Made by a program: the position numbers and the translations under genes. 5,722 bases of DNA from Lentisphaerota bacterium. Lineage in GTDB: Bacteria; Verrucomicrobiota; Kiritimatiellia; UBA8416; JAFGTH01. The notes below the pieces were generated by a model, which worked only from the letters and a program-made list of their open reading frames with translations, was not told where the DNA came from and searched no databases. The stretch is from contig JAFGTH010000245.1 of assembly GCA_016934225.1 (NCBI GenBank), positions 1 to 5,722 on the forward strand, given 5' to 3'. Of this stretch, positions 1 through 5,722 are shown piece after piece. How positions within the stretch are numbered: the first letter of the stretch is position 1; each line of letters opens with the position of its first letter.

Positions 1-118
1 CAATGATCTTGGCGCGGCCGTTCGTTTGGCATATCAAGCTGTGCTTAAAATCAAGTTTGACGGAGTGCAATATCGAACGGATATAGCGGCGAAAGCTCTT
101 CGTCCGTCGCTTGTATAA
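1..118 (+). CDS. purD: Phosphoribosylamine-glycine ligase (PurD), C-terminal end, partial
   Basis: This is the last 38 codons (frame from base 2, stop TAA 116-118) of a gene that starts left of the window. The visible peptide begins NDLGAAVRLAYQAV and ends with FDGVQYRTDIAAKAL followed by RPSLV. This matches the usual PurD ending, in which an alanine-rich helix (A..AY.AV..I.F) is followed by a 'YR.DIg.rAl' strand and helix. PurD is the cytosolic ATP-grasp enzyme (GAR synthetase) that joins glycine to 5-phosphoribosylamine, the second step of purine synthesis. The next gene is purE, 47 bases downstream on the same strand, which supports the call. No catalytic residues lie in this fragment, so the identification rests on the C-terminal pattern and on context. 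Confidence 0.85.
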   Translation, partial: NDLGAAVRLAYQAVLKIKFDGVQYRTDIAAKALRPSLV

Positions 119-153
119 AGCAGCTTGGTCTTTGCGTTTAACAGTAATTATAT

Positions 154-157
154 GGAG
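154..157 (+). promoter_or_regulatory. Ribosome binding site of purE
   Basis: A GGAG core lies 8 bases before the ATG at 166. It is the clearest Shine-Dalgarno sequence in the window and fixes the purE start. The 47-base gap between purD and purE holds no convincing promoter or terminator, so purE is probably cotranscribed with purD. Confidence 0.6.
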
Positions 158-165
158 AAAACGGA

Positions 166-684
166 ATGAAGAAACCGGAAGTGGCTATTGTAATGGGCAG
201 CGATTCGGATTGGCCTTTGGTCAAAGCGACGACCGAAATTCTTGACAAGTTTGGGGTTGGGTACGACGTTCGCGTTATATCGGCGCACAGGACACCAGAT
301 ATAGCAGCAAGATTTGCTCGAAGCGCCGCCAGGAGCGGTATCAAGGTGATAATTGGGGCGGCGGGTGGCGCCGCTCATCTCAGCGGAGTAATAGCCGCGC
401 ATACATGTTTGCCGGTTATCGGAATTCCGGTTCAAGGCGGTGCGGTCGGCGGTCTTGATGCGTTGCTTGCGACACTGCAAATGCCGGCGGGGATTCCTGT
501 TGCAACAGTGACGCTGGGTAGTGCCGGACCCGTGAATGCCGCGGTATTGGCCGCGCAGATTCTGGCGGTTTCGAATGATTCACTCAGACGGAAATTGATT
601 AAATACAAAGCTGCTCTCAAACAGAAGGTTGTTAAAGGCAATGCAAAGGTACGGGCTAACCTTCCTGGGAAAGGAAAGCGATAA
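166..684 (+). CDS. purE: N5-carboxyaminoimidazole ribonucleotide mutase, class I PurE
   Basis: The product is 172 aa, close to the roughly 160-170 aa usual for class I PurE. This cytosolic enzyme converts N5-CAIR to CAIR in purine synthesis. The phosphate/ribose loop GSDSDW is at residues 11-16. SAHRTP at 39-44 carries the catalytic histidine (H41, equivalent to E. coli H45). A glycine-rich stretch GAAGGAAHLSG is at 64-74, and QMPAGIPVATV at 105-115 is followed by NAAVLAAQIL, as in class I enzymes. The last 30 or so residues are lysine/arginine-rich (ending NLPGKGKR). The ATG at 166 has a good ribosome binding site. Class I PurE normally works with PurK, which makes N5-CAIR; no purK is in this window, so it must lie elsewhere if this is a normal class I pathway. 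Confidence 0.95.
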   Translation: MKKPEVAIVMGSDSDWPLVKATTEILDKFGVGYDVRVISAHRTPDIAARFARSAARSGIKVIIGAAGGAAHLSGVIAAHTCLPVIGIPVQGGAVGGLDALLATLQMPAGIPVATVTLGSAGPVNAAVLAAQILAVSNDSLRRKLIKYKAALKQKVVKGNAKVRANLPGKGKR

Positions 685-703
685 AGCGGGGCCTGTCACA
701 TAG

Positions 704-707
704 AAGG
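704..707 (+). promoter_or_regulatory. Ribosome binding site of the S41-like gene
   Basis: AAGG lies 6 bases before the ATG at 714. A second in-frame ATG at 723 has GGA at 711-713, 9 bases upstream, so either start is possible. The two choices differ only by three residues ahead of the signal peptide. Confidence 0.4.
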
Positions 708-713
708 CTTGGA

Positions 714-1730
714 ATGTTTGATATGGGTAACAGGCAAGTTATATTGAGCGCAATAATGACCGGTGTGTTGGCATGGACGTCATGCGCTGTGACCGTTTCT
801 GAGGTGTGGGAATCTCTCCGGAATCACGGTATTCCTTTTGACTCCGACAAGGTTATGGAAGCCGCTGTGCATGGTGCTCTGAGCGCGCTGGATCCAAGCG
901 CTCGCATTGTTACCACGGAAGATCTGGACTCTTTGTTTGTCGGTGATGTGATGGTTTGTTGCGAAAAATGGGCAGAAGGAATTTGTTATGTTAAACTCGG
1001 CGGTATGTTCCCGAATGGCGGAGGTCAATTAAGTGGAAAACTCCGCGAATTGCTGCCGGATTGTGAAACCGGCTTGATCGTGGATCTGAGGGGTTCAGGT
1101 GGAACCGACCTGGCTTGTATGGACGAAATTGCAAGAATTCTTTTAAGAGGCGGCACTGCGCATTACAAGGTAAAGCATGGAACAAACACGACAATACATA
1201 CCATAGGAGTTTTATCTGGGGACAACATTGCGCCGGAATGCATGGAATATTTTTTGCCACATATGCCTCTGGTTATTGTGATAGATGCTGCTACTGTTGG
1301 CGCCAGCGAAGTATTGGCGGCAATCCTTAAAGGGCGCAGTTACACTGTTCTCGTCGGCATGCCCACATCTGATGGGTTGAACCTTCGCGGTATTGTGCCT
1401 CTTCCTGCCGGCGAGATGCTGTACATGGTTACACATCAGGTTGTATTGACCGACGGGTTGGGCGCATTGGCCGGCGGAGTTGATCCGGACATTTTTGTGT
1501 CTTGCGACAAGAGTGGTACTGTTGTCCGGACGCCGGACAAATTTGATCCAAGAAGACGCGAGCTCTCCGATCAAGCATTACGCGACAGAGAATTGATGAT
1601 TCGAGTATCAGGTGATCCTGCTCTTTCGCGAACGGTGGATATGCTCCTTGGGCTAAGGGCCTTATCTGGAATTAGACAGGCGGAAAATGCTGTTCTTTCT
1701 GATGTGAATTATGGAAACGACAAAGAGTGA
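714..1730 (+). CDS. Exported S41 (C-terminal processing peptidase) family protein lacking PDZ and the Ser/Lys dyad
   Basis: The product is 338 aa. Residues 4-25 look like a signal peptide: a short NR region, a hydrophobic core VILSAIMTGVLAW at 9-21, and a possible signal peptidase I site after SCA at 25. C24 is not in a good lipobox. Residues 28-75 match the CTP N-terminal helical region (VMEAAVHGALSALDPSAR). The S41 core follows almost directly: EGICYVKL at 88-95, GLIVDLRGSGG at 120-130, PLVIVIDAATVGASEVLAA at 185-203, LVGMPTSDG at 213-221 and GGVDPDIFV at 254-262. A typical helical tail (DPALSRTVDMLLGL) is at 301-314. CTPs normally carry a PDZ domain of about 90 residues before the core; only about 15 residues are present here. 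In active CTPs the nucleophile sits in S-x-S-A-S-E and the lysine in G-x-x-T-F-G-K-G, 25 residues apart. Here those places are G196 and G221. The family call is firm; lack of protease activity is inferred, and the role is unknown. Confidence 0.85.
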   Translation: MFDMGNRQVILSAIMTGVLAWTSCAVTVSEVWESLRNHGIPFDSDKVMEAAVHGALSALDPSARIVTTEDLDSLFVGDVMVCCEKWAEGICYVKLGGMFPNGGGQLSGKLRELLPDCETGLIVDLRGSGGTDLACMDEIARILLRGGTAHYKVKHGTNTTIHTIGVLSGDNIAPECMEYFLPHMPLVIVIDAATVGASEVLAAILKGRSYTVLVGMPTSDGLNLRGIVPLPAGEMLYMVTHQVVLTDGLGALAGGVDPDIFVSCDKSGTVVRTPDKFDPRRRELSDQALRDRELMIRVSGDPALSRTVDMLLGLRALSGIRQAENAVLSDVNYGNDKE

Positions 1731-2398
1731 GTGGCACTGAAATATTTCGAGTAACGCCCGGTTCGGAACGTGAGATAATACGCAACGTGAGCAAGGCACT
1801 CAGACGCGGATTGCTTGCTGTTGTTCCGACCGATACTGTATATGGCCTGGTGGCCGATCCGTCATTTCCCGATGCGGTCCAGCGGATCTATGAGACAAAA
1901 TTACGCGACAAGCGCAAGCCTATACCGCTACTGGTTGCGACCGTGCATGATGCTGAGAATTTTGGGGCCAGATTCGGGCATGAGGAGAAGGCGCTCGCAT
2001 CGAAATTTTGGCCGGGTCCTTTGACGTTGGTGCTTGATTGCAAATCCCGTGGCCGGTCGGGTCGAATTGTGGAGACGAAGGAAGGTTTCAGGATCCCCGG
2101 ACACGATTTGATGCTATGTTTGATTAAGGAAATGGGTGGTGTTCTCAGAGCAACAAGCGCTAATATCAGTGGTGAACCGCCTGCTTTGACTGTAAATAAT
2201 GCCGTTGCATCCCTTGGCGCGAGCGTTGCTGTGGCAATAGATGTCGGTACTGTAAAGATTGGTCTTCCAAGTACTGTGGCGAGAATTAAGCGGGATTTAG
2301 GTTCCGGCAACGTGCGGGTGGAGATATTAAGACAGGGTGTTATTGACGCCCATTCTCTTGAACAGGTAGTCATGTCTGTTGGCGGGCGCCAAGAATGA
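1727..2398 (+). CDS. tsaC: L-threonylcarbamoyladenylate synthase, short TsaC/YrdC form
   Basis: The product is 223 aa, a YrdC domain without the C-terminal Sua5 domain of longer (about 340 aa) homologues. The family uses L-threonine, bicarbonate and ATP to make threonylcarbamoyl-AMP, the donor for t6A37 modification of ANN-decoding tRNAs, in the cytosol. Visible motifs are PTDTVYGL at 34-41, KLRDKRKPIPLLV at 58-70 (the K-x-R substrate-binding motif), FWPGPLTLVL at 94-103, RIPGHDL at 122-128, SANISGEPP at 144-152 and LPSTVARI at 180-187. The start is GTG at 1727. It is the only usable early start because an in-frame stop lies at 1700-1702. It overlaps the preceding stop as GTGA, suggesting translational coupling; upstream purine-rich sequence (GGAA 1713-1716) is a weak ribosome binding site. 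TsaC partners TsaB, TsaD and TsaE are not in the window. Confidence 0.93.
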   Translation: MSGTEIFRVTPGSEREIIRNVSKALRRGLLAVVPTDTVYGLVADPSFPDAVQRIYETKLRDKRKPIPLLVATVHDAENFGARFGHEEKALASKFWPGPLTLVLDCKSRGRSGRIVETKEGFRIPGHDLMLCLIKEMGGVLRATSANISGEPPALTVNNAVASLGASVAVAIDVGTVKIGLPSTVARIKRDLGSGNVRVEILRQGVIDAHSLEQVVMSVGGRQE

Positions 2399-2850
2399 TG
2401 GAACGACTTGTATTGTTTGTATGTACCGGGAACGTTTGTCGCAGTCCAATGGCGGAATATCTATTGCGTACGAGACTTGATGGTTCATCCGGCTGGTGTG
2501 TTACATCCGCAGGTGTTGTTGCGGGAGCGGGGATGTCGGCCAGCGCGCCAGCGGTTCATGTAATGCAAGAGATTGGGATTGATATGACAAGTCATCGCAG
2601 CCGTTCTCTGACAGTCGAATTGGTTGATTCCGCCACACTGATTGTGGTAATGACGATGGCTCATCGTGATCAAATCCGTGTATTTTTTCCTAATGCGTTG
2701 CAGAAAGTTTTTCTTCTTAAGTCGTTTAGCGGCAGCAATGGTGATATTGACGATCCGATTGGTTCATCGGTGTCATGTTACCGAGCAGTTAGGAACGAGA
2801 TTGACAATGCAATGCCCGATTTGATCGGGTTTATGAAGGAACTGGAATAA
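2395..2850 (+). CDS. Low-molecular-weight protein phosphatase (LMW-PTP/YwlE family)
   Basis: The product is 151 aa, the normal size for the family. The P-loop is at residues 10-17, CTGNVCRS, with nucleophile C10 and phosphate-binding R16, followed by PMAE. TSAGV at 37-41 and the helix with GIDMTSHRSRSL at 61-72 are standard. The general-acid loop is DDPIG at 119-123, with D120 as the likely acid. The family hydrolyses phosphotyrosine, or phosphoarginine in YwlE, in the cytosol. In B. subtilis YwlE a threonine in the P-loop (CTGNTCRS) favours phosphoarginine; here that position is V14, and the residue after DP is I122 rather than an aromatic residue, so the substrate is uncertain. The ATG at 2395 overlaps the upstream stop as ATGA; a second ATG at 2398 is equally possible. 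The position between tsaC and rpiB resembles that of ywlE in Bacillus. Confidence 0.93.
   Translation: MMERLVLFVCTGNVCRSPMAEYLLRTRLDGSSGWCVTSAGVVAGAGMSASAPAVHVMQEIGIDMTSHRSRSLTVELVDSATLIVVMTMAHRDQIRVFFPNALQKVFLLKSFSGSNGDIDDPIGSSVSCYRAVRNEIDNAMPDLIGFMKELE
2844..2846 (+). promoter_or_regulatory. Weak ribosome binding site of the rpiB-glyA fusion
   Basis: GGA lies 8 bases before the ATG at 2855, inside the last codons of the phosphatase gene. With only 4 bases between the stop and this start, translation is probably coupled. No comparable site precedes the internal methionine codons at 3299 and 3305. Confidence 0.35.
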
Positions 2851-2854
2851 AACT

Positions 2855-4537
2855 ATGAAGATAGCAATTGGGGCAGATCATGGTGGATATGACGTGAAAG
2901 AAGCGGTAAAGGCCGTTCTTGTGGCGCGCGGGATTGAAGTGGAAGATATTGGTTGTTTCAGCAAGGAATCGGTGGATTATCCCGACTATGCTCGCGAAGT
3001 GGCTTCGCGTGTCTCGCACGGGCTTGTAGAACAGGGTATATTGATTTGCACGAGCGGGATTGGCATGTCGATTGTGGCGAACAAATTTCCGCGCGTTAGA
3101 GCTGCCTTATGTTGTACGCAGAAAATGGCGACAATGGCGAGGAATCATAATGATGCAAATATACTTGTACTGAGCGGCGGTCTGGTTTCAATTCAAGAAT
3201 CTTGCGCGATTCTTGATGCTTGGTTGGTTCAAAGCTATTCGGACGAGGCAAGACATAATCGCAGACTGGCAAAAATACGCCAATATTCGCGACCGGCGAT
3301 GGAAATGGCCGACATAGCGGAAGAAGACTCAGAAATGTATGAAGCAATACGGGATGAGTGGGGCAGGCAGCAAGACACAATTAACCTTATCGCATCAGAG
3401 AATTACATTAGTCGCGCGGCTCGCGAAGCGCAGGGATCGGTAATGACCAATAAGTACGCGGAAGGATATCCGCGCAAACGATGGTACAACGGATGCATGT
3501 ACATGGACAAGGTGGAGCAATTGGCCATTAACAGGGCTAAAGAGTTGTTCGGGGCGGAACATGCCAACGTGCAACCGCATTGTGGCAGTTCGGCTAATAT
3601 AGCAGTCTATCTTGCCGTATTGGAACCGGGTGATACGATTCTGGCGATGAATCTTGCGCATGGCGGCCATCTTACACACGGAGACAAAGTCAATATATCC
3701 GGGCGTTTATTCAATTTCGTGTCGTATGGCGTTCAACCCGGCAGTGAACAAATTGATTACGATGACGTTGCGCGAATTGCCAATAAATGCAAACCGAAAT
3801 TGATTGTGGCTGGAGCTAGCGCTTATTCCCGAACTCTGCATTTTGACAAGTTTGAAAAAATTGCCAAGAGCGTCGGTGCGTACCTGATGGTTGATATGGC
3901 TCATATCGCCGGGCTTGTGGCGGCGGGATGCCATCCGAATCCGGTGCCACACGCGGAGTTTGTGACCACCACGACACATAAGACGCTTCGTGGGTCGAGA
4001 GGCGGTTTGATACTGTGTCGAAAAGAATTTGCGGACATCATAGATCGTCAGGTTTTCCCAGGGTTGCAGGGCGGTCCGTTAATGCATGCTATCGCGGCGA
4101 AGGCAGTGTGTTTTTGTTACGCTCTTAAACCCGAGTTCAAGGAATATGGCAGACAGATTGTTGCAAATGCACGGAAACTTGCGGAATGTTTTGCGGACGA
4201 GGGGATACGCATTGTCTCTGGAGGCACGGATAATCATTTAATGCTTCTGGATTTGACGAAAATTGGAATTACCGGGCGCGATGCTGCCATGACGCTTGAA
4301 AAGGCAGGATTGATTGTCAACAAAAATGCCATTCCATTCGACAAGAGCAGTAGATTTGTCACGTCCGGCATTCGAATCGGTACGCCTATGGTAACGACGA
4401 GGGGAATGCGAGAGTCCGAAATGGAACAAATAGCTTCAATGATTACCAGTGTGCTTCGAAATATCGGTAACGAGACCGTTATTATGCAGGTTCGCGAGAA
4501 AACGCTTGAATTGGCTCGTGCTTTTCCGGTGTCGTAA
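2855..4537 (+). CDS. rpiB-glyA: Ribose-5-phosphate isomerase B / serine hydroxymethyltransferase fusion
   Basis: One uninterrupted 560-aa frame holds two complete enzymes. Residues 1 to about 145 are RpiB: GADHGG at 6-11, DYPDYA at 41-46, ICTSGIGMSIVANKFP at 64-79 with catalytic C65 (equivalent to the E. coli active-site Cys) and ARNHND at 95-100 with H98. It interconverts ribulose-5-phosphate and ribose-5-phosphate. Residues about 151-560 are SHMT (GlyA), which makes glycine and methylene-THF from serine: NLIASEN at 177-183, YAEGYP at 201-206, AHGGHLTHG at 268-276, DMAHIAGL at 347-354, THKTLRG at 374-380 with PLP lysine K376, and SGIRIGTP at 504-511 with carboxylate-binding R507. The SHMT part starts almost exactly where stand-alone GlyA does, so the linker is only about 6-8 residues. 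The in-frame ATGs at 3299 and 3305 have no ribosome binding site, so a fused product is more likely than two proteins. All key residues that I checked are present in both halves. Both are cytosolic. Confidence 0.94.
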   Translation: MKIAIGADHGGYDVKEAVKAVLVARGIEVEDIGCFSKESVDYPDYAREVASRVSHGLVEQGILICTSGIGMSIVANKFPRVRAALCCTQKMATMARNHNDANILVLSGGLVSIQESCAILDAWLVQSYSDEARHNRRLAKIRQYSRPAMEMADIAEEDSEMYEAIRDEWGRQQDTINLIASENYISRAAREAQGSVMTNKYAEGYPRKRWYNGCMYMDKVEQLAINRAKELFGAEHANVQPHCGSSANIAVYLAVLEPGDTILAMNLAHGGHLTHGDKVNISGRLFNFVSYGVQPGSEQIDYDDVARIANKCKPKLIVAGASAYSRTLHFDKFEKIAKSVGAYLMVDMAHIAGLVAAGCHPNPVPHAEFVTTTTHKTLRGSRGGLILCRKEFADIIDRQVFPGLQGGPLMHAIAAKAVCFCYALKPEFKEYGRQIVANARKLAECFADEGIRIVSGGTDNHLMLLDLTKIGITGRDAAMTLEKAGLIVNKNAIPFDKSSRFVTSGIRIGTPMVTTRGMRESEMEQIASMITSVLRNIGNETVIMQVREKTLELARAFPVS

Positions 4538-4635
4538 GTACTGACTGCAGATATCTCTTTGTTCAAATTACGGCCGTACGGATCATTGTCAGAATTTGCA
4601 TTGGCACAAGAAATTGTAAGCACAATAAGGCTCTC

Positions 4636-4664
4636 GTTCCAACAACCACATTGTATGTTGAAAC
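4636..4664. repeat. Weak inverted repeat in the convergent gap
   Basis: Arms at 4636-4644 (GTTCCAACA) and 4656-4664 (TGTTGAAAC) pair at 8 of 9 positions around an 11-base loop. It lies between the convergent glyA and phosphofructokinase genes, where a two-way terminator would be expected, but no T-run follows on either strand and the stem is A/T-rich. A smaller 5-base stem (ATTGT/ACAAT, 4613-4626) lies just upstream. I see no other structure and no convincing gene in 4538-4763. Confidence 0.2.
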
Positions 4665-4763
4665 AACGGCCAGTCGTCTTATAGCACATCTGATCGCTGC
4701 GCTGCTTGCAGTCTGTTGTGCCTCTTTTATTGCCTTAACTGGTTTTCTTGTTGACTGTCGGCG

Positions 4764-5722
4764 TTACTTTTTCTTTACGGGCACGGCTTTGAGTTTTGCG
4801 ACTTTCGGCAGTTCGCCGACAATGGGAGAGGCGTAATCGAAGAAAGCGCGTGTCACATCGTTGCCATCTTTGTTGATGAATGAAGCGGGCATGTGCTTTG
4901 TGTTGTGAGCAACTTTATGAAGCGCCACTTTTTTAAACGACACTTTGTACTTTTTGCCGGGAGCACGGCATATTGCTATGGAGCCATCCGTGTTGCCTGA
5001 ACATGCATATCTCACGGCAGCTGTTCCGACATTTCTGGCTTCGCCGGCATCAACCGTCGAAACTATAGTCGGAAAAGAACGCTGCAGGTATCCGAATGTA
5101 TCGGATCGCACTCTTGAGATATCAGTATGTGCTTTGATTTGTTCCGCCAGCAGGTCGCCGAGCGCGCCGGTGCCGCTGAGCTGAACATTGCCGTGGGAGT
5201 CTGTTTCCTTGGTGTATTTTGCTATGATGGCTTCGCCCTTGGAATCGGCGATGCCTTCGGATACGGCTACGAGACAGCGGCCGTATTTTTTATAGATCCG
5301 TTTCACGTCTGAAATAAACCTCTTCATGCTAAACGCACGTTCCGGCAAGTATATCAAGTGCGGACCATCATCCGGGTCTTTGCGTCCAAGTGCTGATGCG
5401 GCAGTAAGAAACCCTGCATGCCGTCCCATTATCACGGAAATATGCACTCCGGGAAGAGCGCGATTGTCCAGATCAATGCCTTGCAGCGCACAGGCCACAA
5501 ACCTGGCTGCGCTTCCAAATCCAGGAGTGTGGTCGTTTTCGAGCAGATCATTGTCTATAGTTTTTGGGATGTGGAAGCAGCAGAGATTGTAATTAACTTT
5601 TTTTGCCTCCTGATTAATTATATGAGCCGTCTCGGCCGAGTCGTTGCCGCCTATGTAAAAGAAATAGCAAACGCCATATTTCTTAAGTATTTCAAAAATT
5701 GTTTTGCAATCTTTTGGCGTAG
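4764..5722 (-). CDS. Phosphofructokinase, probably PPi-dependent, N-terminus outside window
   Basis: This is an open frame on the minus strand from the right edge (first full codon 5720-5718) to the stop at 4766-4764, with 318 codons visible. The true start lies beyond the window; the GTG at 5498 is internal because conserved motifs precede it. Counting from the first visible codon, YIGGNDS is at 22-28, PKTIDNDL at 52-59 with catalytic aspartates D56 and D58, MGRHAGF at 98-104, LPER with SEG further on, and FGYLQRSF in the C-terminal half, followed by AGEARNVGTAAV. The family phosphorylates fructose-6-phosphate to fructose-1,6-bisphosphate. ATP enzymes such as E. coli PfkA have GGDGS and PGTIDND. 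Here Asp (D27) replaces the second-position Gly and Lys (K53) precedes TIDND, which are the hallmarks of pyrophosphate-dependent enzymes, whose reaction is reversible. N26 in place of the usual first Asp is a variation. The protein ends in a basic tail (VPVKKK). The gene converges on glyA and is not part of that operon. Confidence 0.9.
   Translation of the reverse strand, partial: TPKDCKTIFEILKKYGVCYFFYIGGNDSAETAHIINQEAKKVNYNLCCFHIPKTIDNDLLENDHTPGFGSAARFVACALQGIDLDNRALPGVHISVIMGRHAGFLTAASALGRKDPDDGPHLIYLPERAFSMKRFISDVKRIYKKYGRCLVAVSEGIADSKGEAIIAKYTKETDSHGNVQLSGTGALGDLLAEQIKAHTDISRVRSDTFGYLQRSFPTIVSTVDAGEARNVGTAAVRYACSGNTDGSIAICRAPGKKYKVSFKKVALHKVAHNTKHMPASFINKDGNDVTRAFFDYASPIVGELPKVAKLKAVPVKKK

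Noticed and set aside
152..169. A five-codon ORF (ATG at 152, stop TGA 167-169) overlapping the purE start, possible leader peptide.
   Set aside because: It has no ribosome binding site of its own, its second half is the purE Shine-Dalgarno region, and no attenuator hairpin or regulatory codon run is visible.
714..1730. The S41-like gene as a decaying pseudogene.
   Set aside because: The frame is full length, with no stop or frameshift, and the core strands and tail helix are well kept; only the catalytic residues and PDZ domain are missing, which points to repurposing more than decay.
1888..2373. A 161-codon open frame on the minus strand across tsaC.
   Set aside because: It is antisense to a gene with clear YrdC motifs, and its translation shows no recognisable motif; it is a shadow frame.
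4234..4689. A 151-codon minus-strand frame running from the convergent gap into glyA.
   Set aside because: Most of it is antisense to the conserved SHMT C-terminus, and it shows no family motif and no ribosome binding site.
4538..4763. Search for a tRNA, small RNA or intrinsic terminator between the convergent genes.
   Set aside because: No cloverleaf, no CCA end, and no GC-rich stem followed by a T-run was found on either strand; only a weak inverted repeat.
4651..4836. A 61-codon plus-strand frame with a hydrophobic stretch (LIAHLIAALLAVCCASFIA), possible small membrane protein.
   Set aside because: It begins at TTG with no ribosome binding site, and its 3' half is antisense to the phosphofructokinase C-terminus.
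5496..5498. GTG as the start of a 244-aa phosphofructokinase.
   Set aside because: The same frame continues upstream to the window edge and encodes the conserved GGNDS and PKTIDNDL motifs, so the gene starts outside the window.

Overview
The window is a compact bacterial chromosomal segment of housekeeping and metabolic genes. I estimate by eye that it is close to half G+C. Six reading frames run rightward: the purD tail, purE, an S41-protease-like gene, a sua5/yrdC-type gene, a low-molecular-weight phosphatase gene and an rpiB-glyA fusion. A seventh gene, encoding a phosphofructokinase, converges from the right and runs off the edge. I see no mobile element, CRISPR array, tRNA or rRNA. The taxon cannot be fixed from the sequence. 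The S41 protein begins with a secretion signal, and the phosphofructokinase has pyrophosphate-type motifs. A Planctomycetes-Verrucomicrobia-Chlamydiae-type or other deep-branching Gram-negative bacterium is a low-confidence guess.

Layout: 2-118 is the C-terminal end of PurD. 166-684 is PurE (class I). 714-1730 is an exported S41-family protein with no PDZ domain and no catalytic Ser/Lys. 1727-2398 is a threonylcarbamoyl-AMP synthase that starts at GTG inside the preceding stop region. 2395-2850 is an LMW-PTP/YwlE-like phosphatase, again with a 4-base overlap. 2855-4537 is a single reading frame joining ribose-5-phosphate isomerase B to serine hydroxymethyltransferase. 4538-4763 is a 226-base convergent gap with only a weak inverted repeat. 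4764-5722 (minus strand) is the C-terminal 318 codons of a phosphofructokinase.

How they fit together: the short gaps and stop/start overlaps suggest that purE through rpiB-glyA, and probably purD, form one operon. PurD uses glycine and phosphoribosylamine, and PurE acts later in the same purine pathway. GlyA makes glycine and one-carbon folate for purine rings, and RpiB makes ribose-5-phosphate for PRPP. The sua5 - LMW phosphatase - rpiB - glyA order also resembles the ywlC-ywlE-ywlF-glyA neighbourhood of Bacillus subtilis. The two most unusual points are the apparently dead, PDZ-less S41 protein and the RpiB-GlyA fusion.
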